A stretch of 50,521 nt of DNA from Oligoflexia bacterium (GCA_030432875.1 JAUILP010000020.1:1-50521); one strand, 5' to 3'. Shown: positions 42,580-50,521, numbered from the stretch's first letter. Notes: a model not told the origin generated them from the sequence alone. Numbers and translations: made by a program.

Positions 42580-43380
42580 TTAAAGTTCAGGATGAACCGA
42601 TAAAATATGAATATTGGAACATGTACTATCGCGATTTTGGATCAAACTATTATGAAAATCTTGAAGGAGTCCTCTAATTAAGGCAGGACTCACGTATACT
42701 AGATCGTTAGTACCAGCACCAGGAATAATAGGATTTAAAACTGCCTTCATAGCAGTAATTCTACTGGTCTTGCTATTTTCCTCAGTTCTTTTAATACAAA
42801 AATGATTTATGGATTTATGTGAGTTGCCAGCATGAAGAAAATTAAGTGATGATGCCCCGAACTTTACTTGATCTTCCTGAGAAAAAGTATGCATATTTGT
42901 CCTAAAATTGGCTATTAGGTCTGGAGCACCTAGACTAGAAACGCTCAACTGATTATTTGCCAAAATTAAAGAAGCTTGGGGAGATGACTGTGGCTTAAGC
43001 GTAAAATCTATGTCCTGAAAAGAGGGGGCATCTAACTTTGAACGGTTACCATATGTTAGATTAGTTGTTATAGCATTCCATTTTTGACCTTTCAGTGCCG
43101 GGTCCGAATACAGAACATACCTCCCCCCAGGAGTCGTACTTGGATTGCATTTTTCCCAGGCTACCCCCTCAGAGCCATTATTCCAGGCCAAACAATATTT
43201 TTCCTGATTTTTGCCATAACCTGAACCAAATGGGCCAATATCAACTATCAAGACTGTATAAAGTTCGTCTACAGGATTATCGATTTCTCCTCTCTTTGCA
43301 TTACTATCTACACCATTTAAGCCGCAAGCAGACACAGCCGCCAATGTTGAGACTAGGGTGATTAAATTTACGATTTTCAT
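42580..43380 (-). CDS. Hypothetical lipoprotein
   Basis: 266 residues from the ATG at 43380, which has GGAG well spaced; an ATG 18 codons upstream is open but would hide the signal peptide. Lipobox VSAC (Cys19). The mature part is polar with several Cys (YCLAW, EKCNP, FCIKR, STCSNI), predicted beta-rich, and without a family I recognise. It has its own terminator and an upstream dyad at 43510-43525 matching the one upstream of the lipoprotein gene at 16471. The two proteins show no clear similarity. Confidence 0.7.
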   Translation of the reverse strand: MKIVNLITLVSTLAAVSACGLNGVDSNAKRGEIDNPVDELYTVLIVDIGPFGSGYGKNQEKYCLAWNNGSEGVAWEKCNPSTTPGGRYVLYSDPALKGQKWNAITTNLTYGNRSKLDAPSFQDIDFTLKPQSSPQASLILANNQLSVSSLGAPDLIANFRTNMHTFSQEDQVKFGASSLNFLHAGNSHKSINHFCIKRTEENSKTSRITAMKAVLNPIIPGAGTNDLVYVSPALIRGLLQDFHNSLIQNRDSTCSNIHILSVHPEL

Positions 43381-43509
43381 AAACAAGTGCTCCATAAAAT
43401 ATTTAGGTTGTTTCAAAATTTGCCACAATGACACAAGGGCTCGTCGAAGGGCACTCTATATTTTATGACTGATTTTTTCAAACTTATGTCACCGAAAAAC
43501 GCAATTTAT

Positions 43510-43525
43510 GTTCCCATTTGGGAAC
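43510..43525. promoter_or_regulatory. 16-bp dyad upstream of a lipoprotein gene (operator candidate 2)
   Basis: GTTCCCATTTGGGAAC, a perfect dyad with 7-bp arms around TT. Compared with GTACCCATTTGGGTAC at 17165-17180, the two differing positions change as a pair and preserve symmetry. It is 130 bases ahead of the lipoprotein start at 43380. TCATAAAATATAG, a possible -10 region, lies 40-55 bases on in the gene direction. Confidence 0.5.
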
Positions 43526-43673
43526 AGGGGGATTTTGATTTTCATAATCTTGGCGACTATATATCCGCCTATTGATTAAATATCGTGTAGAAAATGCCGT
43601 GCTAAAATATCTGTCGCAGATTGGGGTGGACCAAGCGAATATATGCAGCTCCCAAATACCTCTCCGCCGCTTT

Positions 43674-44213
43674 TCAGTCTATATTTCTCCCAATAAATAC
43701 CTCAAACAAATCTGCGTGTTTGCGCAAAAATTCTCTCGTCGACGCGTCTACCAATTTGTTGTCTTTGATTTTTTGCAATGCGTTGCCGATCATCACTTCT
43801 GGTTTGTTCATAAAATGAAGGTTTAAAAACACGCCAATCTGACGCAAATGATATTGCATCCTGCCCGTTCCAATATTTCCTGGGCTGGCTCCAATAATTG
43901 TAGCAGGCTTTTGATTGAGGGGACTTCGTTCATCTCTTGAAATCCAGTCAAGTGCATTTTTCAAAACACCGGGCACAGAATAGTTATATTCCGGGCTAAA
44001 AAAGATAACACCATCAGCATCCAAAATAATTTTGCCAAGATTTGTAACTGAAGCTGGTTGTGGGTCAATATCCTGGTTATAAATAGGGATATCTTTCAAA
44101 TCCCCTTCAATAAGCTGGAATTTACCAGCAGATAATTCCTTATATTCATTGAAAAGTGTTCGGTGTAAAGAGTTCTTACGCAAGCTACCCAAAATACCTA
44201 CAATTTTTTTCAT
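43674..44213 (-). CDS. NADPH-dependent FMN reductase family protein
   Basis: 179 residues with a flavodoxin-like fold. FMN phosphate-binding GSLRKNS (9-15), PEYNYSVPGVLKNALDW (74-90) and the ASPGNIGTGRMQYHLRQI block (about 107-124) match the chromate reductase/azoreductase-like group. It reduces flavin or quinones with NAD(P)H in the cytoplasm. Ribosome binding site AAAGGA. It is single, with a gene fragment on the other strand upstream. Confidence 0.9.
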   Translation of the reverse strand: MKKIVGILGSLRKNSLHRTLFNEYKELSAGKFQLIEGDLKDIPIYNQDIDPQPASVTNLGKIILDADGVIFFSPEYNYSVPGVLKNALDWISRDERSPLNQKPATIIGASPGNIGTGRMQYHLRQIGVFLNLHFMNKPEVMIGNALQKIKDNKLVDASTREFLRKHADLFEVFIGRNID

Positions 44214-44439
44214 GCATTTTTTCCTTTTTCTGAATCTATCTTTGAGACTTCGATAAGTGATATTCTACAATTTTTTTTCTGCTACTAAGCTTACCTTAGA
44301 AAAATCTTCAATAGCAATAGCATCCTTGGAGCCTAATGTTTCACCTGCTTTAATATGAGGCATAATAAAGGAGGGAACATGTGACAAAAAATTTATGTCA
44401 GTGGAAACTCGGTGCTGGAAGCAATCCAAAGGGGGTTAA

Positions 44440-44778
44440 AACTATATTTCATCTATTAGCAACACCAGACAAGTAAGCCAGCCTGCTAATTCAGGTGTCT
44501 ATGCTGAATCCTACTTGAGCGCTTGTGGTTATACCGGCGTGGCAGGAAGGATAATTTGCGGGGTATCGGTCGACCAGGGCACCAAACAAACCTATTTCGC
44601 TCAAGAGAATACTCACGTGTTTCAATGGGACCTAACTTTTGATGATGACTCTAATAACATTATTCTTTATCGGATATTTGCTGCCTATGCAAATTCCCTT
44701 TACCAAACCTCACTGACTAACTCTGAAAAATTCAATCCATCTGACGGAAGCTGGTACATTAACCAGTGTCTGACCTAA
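44440..44778 (+). pseudogene. Fragment of a secreted-type protein without a start
   Basis: The frame is open from 44440 after a TAA but has no ATG or GTG with a ribosome binding site. A TTG at 44515 is the first alternative. It reads ISNTRQVSQPANSGVYAESY, continues with SACGYTGVAGRIICGV and ends WYINQCLT. The three Cys and Tyr/Gly/Ser-rich composition resemble an exported protein. I infer a 5'-truncated remnant. The family is unknown. Bases 44214-44439 hold nothing recognisable. Confidence 0.4.
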
Positions 44779-44831
44779 AAAGAAGGACAGACCATGATTT
44801 GACTTGGTCGTAAAAAAAAAATTTATAAAAC

Positions 44832-46100
44832 CTATAGAAGAAACGCAGCAGCGGCAAGCATCGTGTAGGGTAAGGCCGCGAGTAGTAATCCAAATGGGCT
44901 TATGCCATCTGCATCAAATGAATCACGCAAAATCCCGTATCCTGCAGGATTAGGTGCGTTGGCAATGACCGTTAAACCACCGCCCGCGACTGCCCCCGCA
45001 ACAAGAGCATACTTAGCTCCAGCAGACAAATCCGGTACGAGAGTTCCTAGATAAGTTATCGCGGCATTATCAGTGAAAGCAGTCAAGGAAAGCGCCCCCC
45101 AAAAAAGAGGCGTTTCGGAAAGATTTGAGATCAAGGGCTGAAGCCACCAGTCTTGGAGTTGCCCTAAAGTGACAAGGCCCCCTAGAAAAAATCCCACGAG
45201 TAAGCTCTCTTTAATGCGGAGTTCATCTTGAAACTCAGTCGCAACCTTACACCATCCGAGAAAGAGCAGAAATAAAGGAAGGAAAAACGAAATATAGTGC
45301 CCATTGACAATAGTCAGGGCAATAAAGCCCAGGTGCACAGTGGTTACCCATACAGGAATTTTGTCTATTTTTTTTGTGATTTCTCTACTTAAGCTATCTG
45401 AAATTTTTGCCAAATCTTTCCTAAATACCAGCACGGTCGCAACCGTACCCACAATAATAGAAATGGCGGCACGCCAACCAAAATGAGTCGCCATAAATGC
45501 GGTATCCCAGTTCCAAGGTCCTGCCACCATCAGGACAGGCGGAGCCGCAAAATGGGTAAACGTACCGCCAATGGAAATGTTGACAAATAATAAGCCAAGC
45601 GTAGCGTACCGAAAGGGGAGCGATGAATCCGATCGAAAAAATTTGTCCCGCAGTAAGATGGCTGTCACCGTCATAGCCGCAGGCTCCGTAATTAAAGACC
45701 CAAGGAGAGGCCCTAAGATGAGGCAGGTCAAATACAAAGATATACCGAGACGAAAGGGAAAAAGGTTAGCAAGACGCATAATCACCAGTTCGGAAAACCG
45801 AAGAATAGGCCTTGTTGAAGCCATACACATGATCACGAAAACAAAGACTGCCTCCGTAAAATTGACTCCTGAAAGATACTCAGCAGCCGAAGAGGTTCCT
45901 GACTTGATTGACCAAATAGTAATAAATAGCGTCGCCCAAATACCAAAAACGACTTCAACCTCTCCCAGAAAATGAAAAAGATTTTCTTGCATTGAATCCG
46001 GCGGAAATCGGTGTGAAAATTTCAGAATTTTCTTAGCAAAAAAGGTCTGCAACACGGCGCAGGCAAAAAATATCGTCGCAATGTACTTCATTTCAATCAT
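44832..46100 (-). CDS. Putative Na+/H+ antiporter family membrane protein
   Basis: 422 residues from the ATG at 46100 (AGGGA ahead); an ATG eight codons earlier is also open. Eleven or twelve membrane segments. GSLITEPAAMTVTAILL near the middle and FTDNAAITYLGTL plus GGGLTVIANAPNPAGYGIL near the C-terminus are typical of the Na_H_antiport_3 family, related to the NhaD/ArsB ion transporter superfamily. It probably exchanges cations for protons at the inner membrane. It is not adjacent to the NhaR-like regulator 3 kb away, though a link is possible. Substrate is inferred. Confidence 0.85.
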   Translation of the reverse strand: MIEMKYIATIFFACAVLQTFFAKKILKFSHRFPPDSMQENLFHFLGEVEVVFGIWATLFITIWSIKSGTSSAAEYLSGVNFTEAVFVFVIMCMASTRPILRFSELVIMRLANLFPFRLGISLYLTCLILGPLLGSLITEPAAMTVTAILLRDKFFRSDSSLPFRYATLGLLFVNISIGGTFTHFAAPPVLMVAGPWNWDTAFMATHFGWRAAISIIVGTVATVLVFRKDLAKISDSLSREITKKIDKIPVWVTTVHLGFIALTIVNGHYISFFLPLFLLFLGWCKVATEFQDELRIKESLLVGFFLGGLVTLGQLQDWWLQPLISNLSETPLFWGALSLTAFTDNAAITYLGTLVPDLSAGAKYALVAGAVAGGGLTVIANAPNPAGYGILRDSFDADGISPFGLLLAALPYTMLAAAAFLL

Positions 46101-46627
46101 AAATTTTATCCCTATAGTGTCCAATTTCTCGGTAACAAAAGATAGCAGAGGTCATTTTTTAAAAAACCCTGGCTAGCATAACAAATGTTTTTTAAAAATG
46201 CCGCTAAACTCTGAGCTTAAGCTGCTCAGCACTGCTCAGTCGCCCCCTAGTAAAGTCCCACCTGAATAGGACCTGGGGCCATGATAATAATTTTTAATAA
46301 TAGATAATTACAGGCACTTACCCTAGCGGGCCCTAAAAACAGCCGCCGAAAAAAAATGATCCAGATTTTTACTTTATTTTTAGCGAATTATTGTATTTAT
46401 AATATCTATTTTATTAATATATTTTTTGGGCAGATACTTACCAAACAAAAGCAAGTAAAGCGCTTGCTCAAAAAATATAGTAGGATATTTTTCCTTAGCA
46501 TCTAGGCATTCAACTTTTTGCCCAAATCACGAAGATCGATACAAGATTTATAGCTATTTTTTTTTACTCTATGATTACCATATATGGCCTCTAAGAAATG
46601 GCTGGGCCATGCTATAAGGAGTTTTTA
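46101..46627. other. Divergent intergenic region ahead of terC
   Basis: 527 bases, mostly A/T-rich, with no gene. It holds an imperfect dyad CTGAGC-TTAA-GCTGCTCAG near 46211 and the 19-base sequence ATCTATTTTATTAATATAT at 46404-46422, repeated exactly upstream of the baeRF gene. I looked for a manganese (yybP-ykoY) riboswitch, often ahead of terC, and did not find its conserved pieces. Confidence 0.45.
46404..46422 (+). promoter_or_regulatory. 19-bp sequence shared by two upstream regions (copy 1)
   Basis: ATCTATTTTATTAATATAT, identical at 48015-48033. This copy is 206 bases before the TerC start. A related inverted form (TTAATAATAGATAAT) occurs at 46294-46308. Possible shared promoter element or regulator site; the low complexity weakens it. 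Confidence 0.35.
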
Positions 46628-47641
46628 ATGCCAGACATTATCCTGTTTCCGTTTGCCGATTATTGGTGGTTCTACCTAGCCTTTATGGCTTTTGTCCTCA
46701 TTATGCTGCTTCTTGATCTAGGGGTTTTTCATAAAACAGCCCATATTGTCTCAACTAAAGAGTCCGCGACATGGAGCGCAATTTGGGTTAGCTTAGCACT
46801 TATTTTTAATTTTGGGTTTTACACCTACGCACTTTCTACTTTTTCTAGCGATCCTCGCTTGATGGCCATCCCAGGATTTGATGCCTCTCTTGCTGCTAAG
46901 CAAGTTAGTCTCGAATTTCTTACGGGTTTTATCGTCGAAAAATCACTCGCTATCGACAATATTTTTGTGTTTGTGGTTGTGTTCTCTTATTTTGCGGTCC
47001 CTCTTATTTATCAGCATCGTATTCTATTTTTCGGGATTATCGGCGCTTTGATATTTAGGGCAATTTTTATTGCGCTCGGAGCCTCACTTTTGCAGTACCA
47101 ATGGATCGTTTTAGTCGCGGGTGGATTTCTTATCCTGACAGGAATTAAGATTCTTTTGGCCCCGGATAAAGCACCCGATCCAGGGGCAAACCCCCTTATA
47201 AAACTCTTGAAGCAGATTATTCCTGTCACCCCCGAAATTCAAGGCCAAAAATTTTTTGTACGCAAGAATGGAATCCTTTATGCCACACCGCTTTTTTTAG
47301 CGTTAGCCTTTATCGAATTCTCTGACATCATATTTGCTATAGACTCAGTGCCAGCTATTTTTGCGTTAACGAAGGAACCTTTAATCGTCTTTACTTCCAA
47401 TATATTTGCCATACTTGGTCTCCGGTCTCTTTATTTTCTCCTAGCAGGTGTCATAGACAAATTCGCCTTTTTAAAGTACGGCCTTGGATTTATATTGATT
47501 TTTGTTGGTCTTAAAATGACGTGGCTCAATGAAGCGTTTGGCGGCAAGTTTCCTGTCTCGTGGTCGCTTGGCATCATCAGCTTTATACTGCTGGGATCTG
47601 TCGTCATGTCGCTGCTTATTAGGCCTCGTCAAAAGCCGTAA
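46628..47641 (+). CDS. TerC/Alx family membrane protein
   Basis: 337 residues from the ATG at 46628, directly after TAAGGAGTTTTTA; the ATG at 46598 is upstream of that ribosome binding site and unlikely. Eight or nine membrane segments. The family acidic motifs are clear: LLDLGVFH (near 30), EKSLAIDNIFVF (near 108) and EFSDIIFAIDSVPAIFAL (near 235). The relatives Alx and TerC export manganese or serve metal loading of secreted enzymes. The two Asp-rich membrane motifs are the likely metal path. Confidence 0.92.
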   Translation: MPDIILFPFADYWWFYLAFMAFVLIMLLLDLGVFHKTAHIVSTKESATWSAIWVSLALIFNFGFYTYALSTFSSDPRLMAIPGFDASLAAKQVSLEFLTGFIVEKSLAIDNIFVFVVVFSYFAVPLIYQHRILFFGIIGALIFRAIFIALGASLLQYQWIVLVAGGFLILTGIKILLAPDKAPDPGANPLIKLLKQIIPVTPEIQGQKFFVRKNGILYATPLFLALAFIEFSDIIFAIDSVPAIFALTKEPLIVFTSNIFAILGLRSLYFLLAGVIDKFAFLKYGLGFILIFVGLKMTWLNEAFGGKFPVSWSLGIISFILLGSVVMSLLIRPRQKP

Positions 47642-47721
47642 AAGCGACTAAAACGTATAAAAAAATAAACTGAGAAATTTCTGCCTAACTTGGATCGGCT
47701 CTTGAATCCTGAAATTAATTA

Positions 47722-47935
47722 CGCGTATCATACGCCAGGTCCTGAGCCTCAGAACACTAGAAGCCCGTCTCCTTAAAATTAAGTCTCTCAATTGCCCACC
47801 GAGGCGCGGGTATCATGGCTCGTGCCAGGGTCTCAGAACACCAGAAACCCGGTATTCTCCTCAAAACTAAGGCTCTCTGTAACACATCGCGGAAGTTTCT
47901 CAAAGCCACACCTTGTTCTCTGGTGTTTTGAGATC
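47722..47935. repeat. Two diverged direct copies plus an inverted arm
   Basis: Copy 1 (47722-47804) and copy 2 (47805-47892) share TATCAT, GCCAGG, CTCAGAACAC-AGAA-CCCG, CTCCT-AAA-TAAG and CTCTC in the same order. A third piece (47913-47935) is an inverted match to the CTCAGAACACCAGAAA part of copy 2, so the block can fold into a long stem. It lies in the 465-base gap between the TerC and baeRF genes; no gene is seen in that gap. Confidence 0.65.
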
Positions 47936-48014
47936 GGTGAGCGAACCTATAACATTTATCATAAAAGTCACGCCTAAATTAATATTGTTTAAAGCAATGT
48001 TTATGATCATTATT

Positions 48015-48033
48015 ATCTATTTTATTAATATAT
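48015..48033 (+). promoter_or_regulatory. 19-bp sequence shared by two upstream regions (copy 2)
   Basis: Exact repeat of the sequence at 46404-46422, here 74 bases before the baeRF start and followed by CGTTTCACCGATATAATG, which contains TATAAT. A place within or just upstream of the promoter is plausible. Confidence 0.4.
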
Positions 48034-48106
48034 CGTTTCACCGATATAATGTAGCAAGTCATTAAAGAGCGTATTCAGAGTTAACCTTCACATAGGAGAT
48101 TTATCA

Positions 48107-49294
48107 ATGAAAACATTGACTGTACAAGAAGCGACAAAGTTAGCTAAGGCAAATCAAACCCCCGCCATATCTCTTTATCTAGCAACCGATATCCCTGGCA
48201 AAGATGGCCCCATTAAAATGAGACATAATTTGCAGAAGCTTTATAAAAAAGCGGAATCCCTGATTGTAAGAACCTATGCGCCTAATACCCGAGAACGCTT
48301 ATTACTGCCTCTCAAAAAAATGCTTTCTATGATTGGGCTTTCCAGAGCAAAAGGGGGCATAGGTATATTTCACAATGAACACTTTAGTGGTTTGGTAAAA
48401 CTACCGACTATTACATCTGATTTAGCTGTAGCAGCGGAGAGCTTCCACATTAAGCCCGTTCTGCGCTGTGCACATTTGCGGAGTAACTACTACTTGCTTG
48501 CCCTTGGAAAAAGGCAGGCGAGCTTGTATTTAGTTACCGCAGACCAAACGCACCTAGTTCAAAGGGTGACATTTGCACTCCCGCCCGTTAAGCAATTATC
48601 TGGGGAACGCAACAATAGACATTTACTGGCCGACAAAATACGAATCTTGCGTCAGAAAGATATTAAAGAGAATATGGAGCAACTAAACCGAAAACTTCAA
48701 ACCAGATGGCTCAGTGAACGCATCCCTTTAATACTAGCCGGAGCCCATCATCATCAGCTCGCGTTTAGAAATGCATGCTCGTATTTCAACCTCCTAGAAA
48801 GAGGAATAAATTGCAATGTTGATTATCATGATAAGGATGAACTCACCAACCTAAGCCTAGAGGTAATGGAAAGCTATTTTGAGGAGCAAGAGACCCTCTC
48901 GGTAGCAACCTTTAACAAAGCAGAAGCGTCAAATTTGACAACCACGGATATAGAGGAAATTGCACGAGCAGCGGCAAATGGTCAAGTTCAGAGCCTTCTG
49001 GTTGCTGAAGATCGGCATATCTGGGGACATTTAGATAGAGATACGGGAGAAATACAAATTGTCGATCACTCAGAGCAAACAACGGTTGATGACCTCCTTG
49101 ACGATCTTGCTGAGCTAACCTTGAATAAGGGTGGCGAAGTAACCGTACTTCCAAGCAAAAAAATGCCGAAAAACCTCATGATCGCTGCCGTACTTCGCTG
49201 GCGCAACAATCCGAGTACAATGGGCAATATGCATCAACTACACCTAGATACCTGGCATTATCAGCCAGGCGCGAGACAGGAGTTGCGGGCATAG
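48107..49294 (+). CDS. baeRF family 3 (bacterial/archaeal eRF1-related) protein
   Basis: 395 residues, cytoplasmic. The N-terminal part (AISLYLATDIPG, then a long helix and GGIGIFHN near 85) and the middle (FHIKPVLRCAHLRSNYYLLALGKRQASLYLV, near 120-150, quoted in parts) match the baeRF3 layout. The C-terminal eRF1-domain-3-like part has EIARAAANGQVQSLLVAEDRHIWG. These proteins are distant relatives of eukaryotic release factor 1 and are predicted to act on ribosomes, perhaps under stress. No GGQ motif is present, so peptide release activity is not expected. Strong AGGAG site. Confidence 0.8.
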   Translation: MKTLTVQEATKLAKANQTPAISLYLATDIPGKDGPIKMRHNLQKLYKKAESLIVRTYAPNTRERLLLPLKKMLSMIGLSRAKGGIGIFHNEHFSGLVKLPTITSDLAVAAESFHIKPVLRCAHLRSNYYLLALGKRQASLYLVTADQTHLVQRVTFALPPVKQLSGERNNRHLLADKIRILRQKDIKENMEQLNRKLQTRWLSERIPLILAGAHHHQLAFRNACSYFNLLERGINCNVDYHDKDELTNLSLEVMESYFEEQETLSVATFNKAEASNLTTTDIEEIARAAANGQVQSLLVAEDRHIWGHLDRDTGEIQIVDHSEQTTVDDLLDDLAELTLNKGGEVTVLPSKKMPKNLMIAAVLRWRNNPSTMGNMHQLHLDTWHYQPGARQELRA

Positions 49295-49298
49295 CATT

Positions 49299-49338
49299 TT
49301 GCCCCCTATCGTCACTTTGACTGTGGGGTGGGGGGCAA
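49299..49338. terminator. GC-rich hairpin between convergent genes
   Basis: TTGCCCCC (49299-49306) pairs with GGGGGCAA (49331-49338), flanked by T-rich and A-rich sequence. It lies between the stops of the baeRF gene (49294) and the LysR gene (49354) and probably ends both transcripts. Confidence 0.7.
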
Positions 49339-49353
49339 TTTAAAACCATCAAA

Positions 49354-50244
49354 TCAAATCGTCAGGCTATTCATCAGGGCGGAAGCGACAGGGTTTTGGA
49401 TTCGCCTTTCTGCAGCAATTAGCCATAATTCCTCGTGAACATCTTGAAGTGTTCCGATATTAATAAGTTCTTTTTGAGCGATAAGCTCCTCTGCAGCGGG
49501 CAAAGCCATAGCTATGAGGCCATCTCCATGAGAGCTCATCAGCTTTTGGAGACTTGTATCTTGAACCTCGGCAATAGTGCTGACATGGATGTCGTTGATT
49601 TTAAAAAAATGTTCAACATCATGGCGCAATTTACTTTCTAAGGCAGGCATAATAAAGGGCTGGTCTTTTAGTGACGCAGGAAACCCTCGCTTAAGCTTAG
49701 AGAACTTGCCAGCCCCGCAAATAACTACGGGCATTCGCGCCTTATTTTTGGCATAAAAACCTGCCACCTCTCCTGTTGGCGGAAGGTAATTTGCGATCAC
49801 AAGATCTAGCTGGTGGGCCCGTAGCTCCCGGAGTAGTTCGTCTCCATGACCATCCACTATCGATATGAAGCAATCAAAGGTAGTCTGAGCTTTATGAAAA
49901 ATCTTGAGGGTCAAATGCTTTGGCACCGTATCCATAGCGCCAATTTGTACTTGGATTTTGTTTGTGAGATGCTGATCACTCAGTGAATCAACCATTTCAT
50001 CACCGAGTTTAAATATTTCGCAGGCATAACCTAAAACAACCCGTCCGACTTCTGTAAGTTGAAGCTGCCTCTTAGAGCGGTCAAATAGTTCATGTCCAAG
50101 TGTTTCCTCAAACTGCTTCAATTGTGTCGAAAGGGTTGGTTGGCCTAAGCGGAGTTTTTTGGCTGCCTTAGCCATACCACCTTCCATAGCTATGGTTTTG
50201 AAGTAAAGGAGGTGATGATAATTAACCCAAGGGCGCTGTGACAT
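49354..50244 (-). CDS. LysR-family transcriptional regulator, NhaR-like
   Basis: 296 residues. Winged helix-turn-helix at about 8-65 (NYHHLLYFKTIAMEGGMAKA then LRLGQPTLSTQLKQFEETLG), a linker helix, and a substrate-binding domain from about 95. The N-terminus, beginning WVNYHHLLYF, and the linker helix LGYACEIFKLGDEMVDSL resemble NhaR, the activator of sodium/proton antiporter genes in E. coli. A Na+/H+ antiporter-family gene lies 3 kb to the left, not adjacent. Ribosome binding site GTGGA. The ligand is unknown. Confidence 0.9.
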   Translation of the reverse strand: MSQRPWVNYHHLLYFKTIAMEGGMAKAAKKLRLGQPTLSTQLKQFEETLGHELFDRSKRQLQLTEVGRVVLGYACEIFKLGDEMVDSLSDQHLTNKIQVQIGAMDTVPKHLTLKIFHKAQTTFDCFISIVDGHGDELLRELRAHQLDLVIANYLPPTGEVAGFYAKNKARMPVVICGAGKFSKLKRGFPASLKDQPFIMPALESKLRHDVEHFFKINDIHVSTIAEVQDTSLQKLMSSHGDGLIAMALPAAEELIAQKELINIGTLQDVHEELWLIAAERRIQNPVASALMNSLTI

Positions 50245-50396
50245 GTGTTTTCCACTATGATATAATTTTTAACCTAGATTTTTCGCTTCCTATTCTAACA
50301 AAAAAATTCTCTATAAGGTACCAAAACCACCTTCAAAGTTACTTCTTTATCTGGACGGTTCACTGAGCATTTCTCTTTTTTACTAGGTCATTATTA

Positions 50397-50521
50397 GGGC
50401 CTGTACTCACATCTAATTTAAACTATTGAAATCAAAACAGTTTCTTACGACAATCTTTTTTAAAAAACAAAAGGAAGCTTGAGAAACATGTTACGGATGA
50501 TGCTAACCGATCAAGGATGGT
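50397..50521 (+). mobile_element. Left end of an insertion sequence (IS5-family-like), cut by the window
   Basis: GGGCCTGTACTCA (50397-50409) after TTA looks like a terminal inverted repeat with its target site. A start codon for a transposase-like protein follows at 50488, about 90 bases in, which is the usual geometry for IS5-family elements. The right end is outside the window, so the assignment rests on these two signs only. Confidence 0.5.
50488..50521 (+). CDS. Transposase N-terminus, IS5-family-like (partial)
   Basis: Only eleven codons are visible: MLRMMLTDQGW. The pattern of a short start, then MLTD-x-x-W, is common at the N-terminus of IS5-family transposases. AAGGAAG lies ahead of the ATG at a suitable distance. 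The gene runs off the right edge of the window. Confidence 0.5.
   Translation, partial: MLRMMLTDQGW

Noticed and set aside
45571-45975. A 134-codon open frame on the plus strand
   Set aside because: It is fully antisense to the Na+/H+ antiporter-family gene, which has strong motifs; its composition (many Lys and Arg) is that of a shadow frame.
46101-46627. Manganese (yybP-ykoY) riboswitch ahead of terC
   Set aside because: The family often carries one, but the conserved loop sequences could not be found here.

Overview
This is a window of roughly 40% G+C from a Gram-negative bacterium. It carries a lipid A-type acyltransferase, many lipoproteins, TolC/HlyD-like partners and outer-membrane beta-barrels. 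Two of the barrels fit the family described mainly from Myxococcota and Bdellovibrionota. Beside one of them lie three TPR proteins and a bactofilin, an arrangement recalling myxobacterial gliding (Glt/Agl) gene sets. I infer a Bdellovibrionota/Oligoflexia-like or related former deltaproteobacterial lineage. The species is not identifiable by eye. No rRNA, complete tRNA or CRISPR array was seen.

Layout. 1-392: non-coding with a long hairpin. 393-7853 (minus): DUF4956 membrane protein, HlyD-like adaptor, TolC-like protein and a VTC-type polyphosphate polymerase form a tight operon, followed by a full-length ABCC/MRP-like ABC exporter. 8132-9484 (plus): small charged protein and a CDF metal transporter. 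9512-12893 (minus): cytochrome c lipoprotein, DUF1501 protein and a DUF1549-like haem lipoprotein. 13099-16350: Rsm22-like protein, then lipA and an LpxL/HtrB-type acyltransferase. 16471-18115 (minus): two related Cys-rich lipoprotein genes, one cut by an in-frame TAG. 18161-21046: a gene-poor stretch, a lipoprotein gene that looks richer in G+C, a frameshifted remnant and a palindromic block.

21062-29404 (minus): bactofilin, Nudix hydrolase, beta-barrel, three TPR proteins and a small secreted protein, probably an envelope-spanning machine. 29507-36974: an unknown gene, UDP-glucose dehydrogenase, a TMTC-like GT-C membrane protein, phosphoglucomutase and a second beta-barrel. The phosphoglucomutase and the dehydrogenase could feed surface polysaccharide synthesis. 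36976-42266: DCC protein with an overlapping metallo-beta-lactamase-fold lipoprotein, HAMP-like membrane protein, a 15-bp tandem repeat, DUF3025 protein, an unknown gene and beta-carbonic anhydrase. 42580-50244: lipoprotein, FMN reductase, a gene fragment, Na+/H+ antiporter-family protein, TerC, baeRF family 3 protein and an NhaR-like LysR regulator. The right edge runs into what looks like an IS5-family element.

The strongest candidates for something undescribed are the VTC polymerase operon carrying its own HlyD/TolC-type export parts, a 16-bp dyad with a symmetry-preserving change upstream of two unrelated lipoprotein genes, and the TAG-interrupted lipoprotein beside an intact relative.
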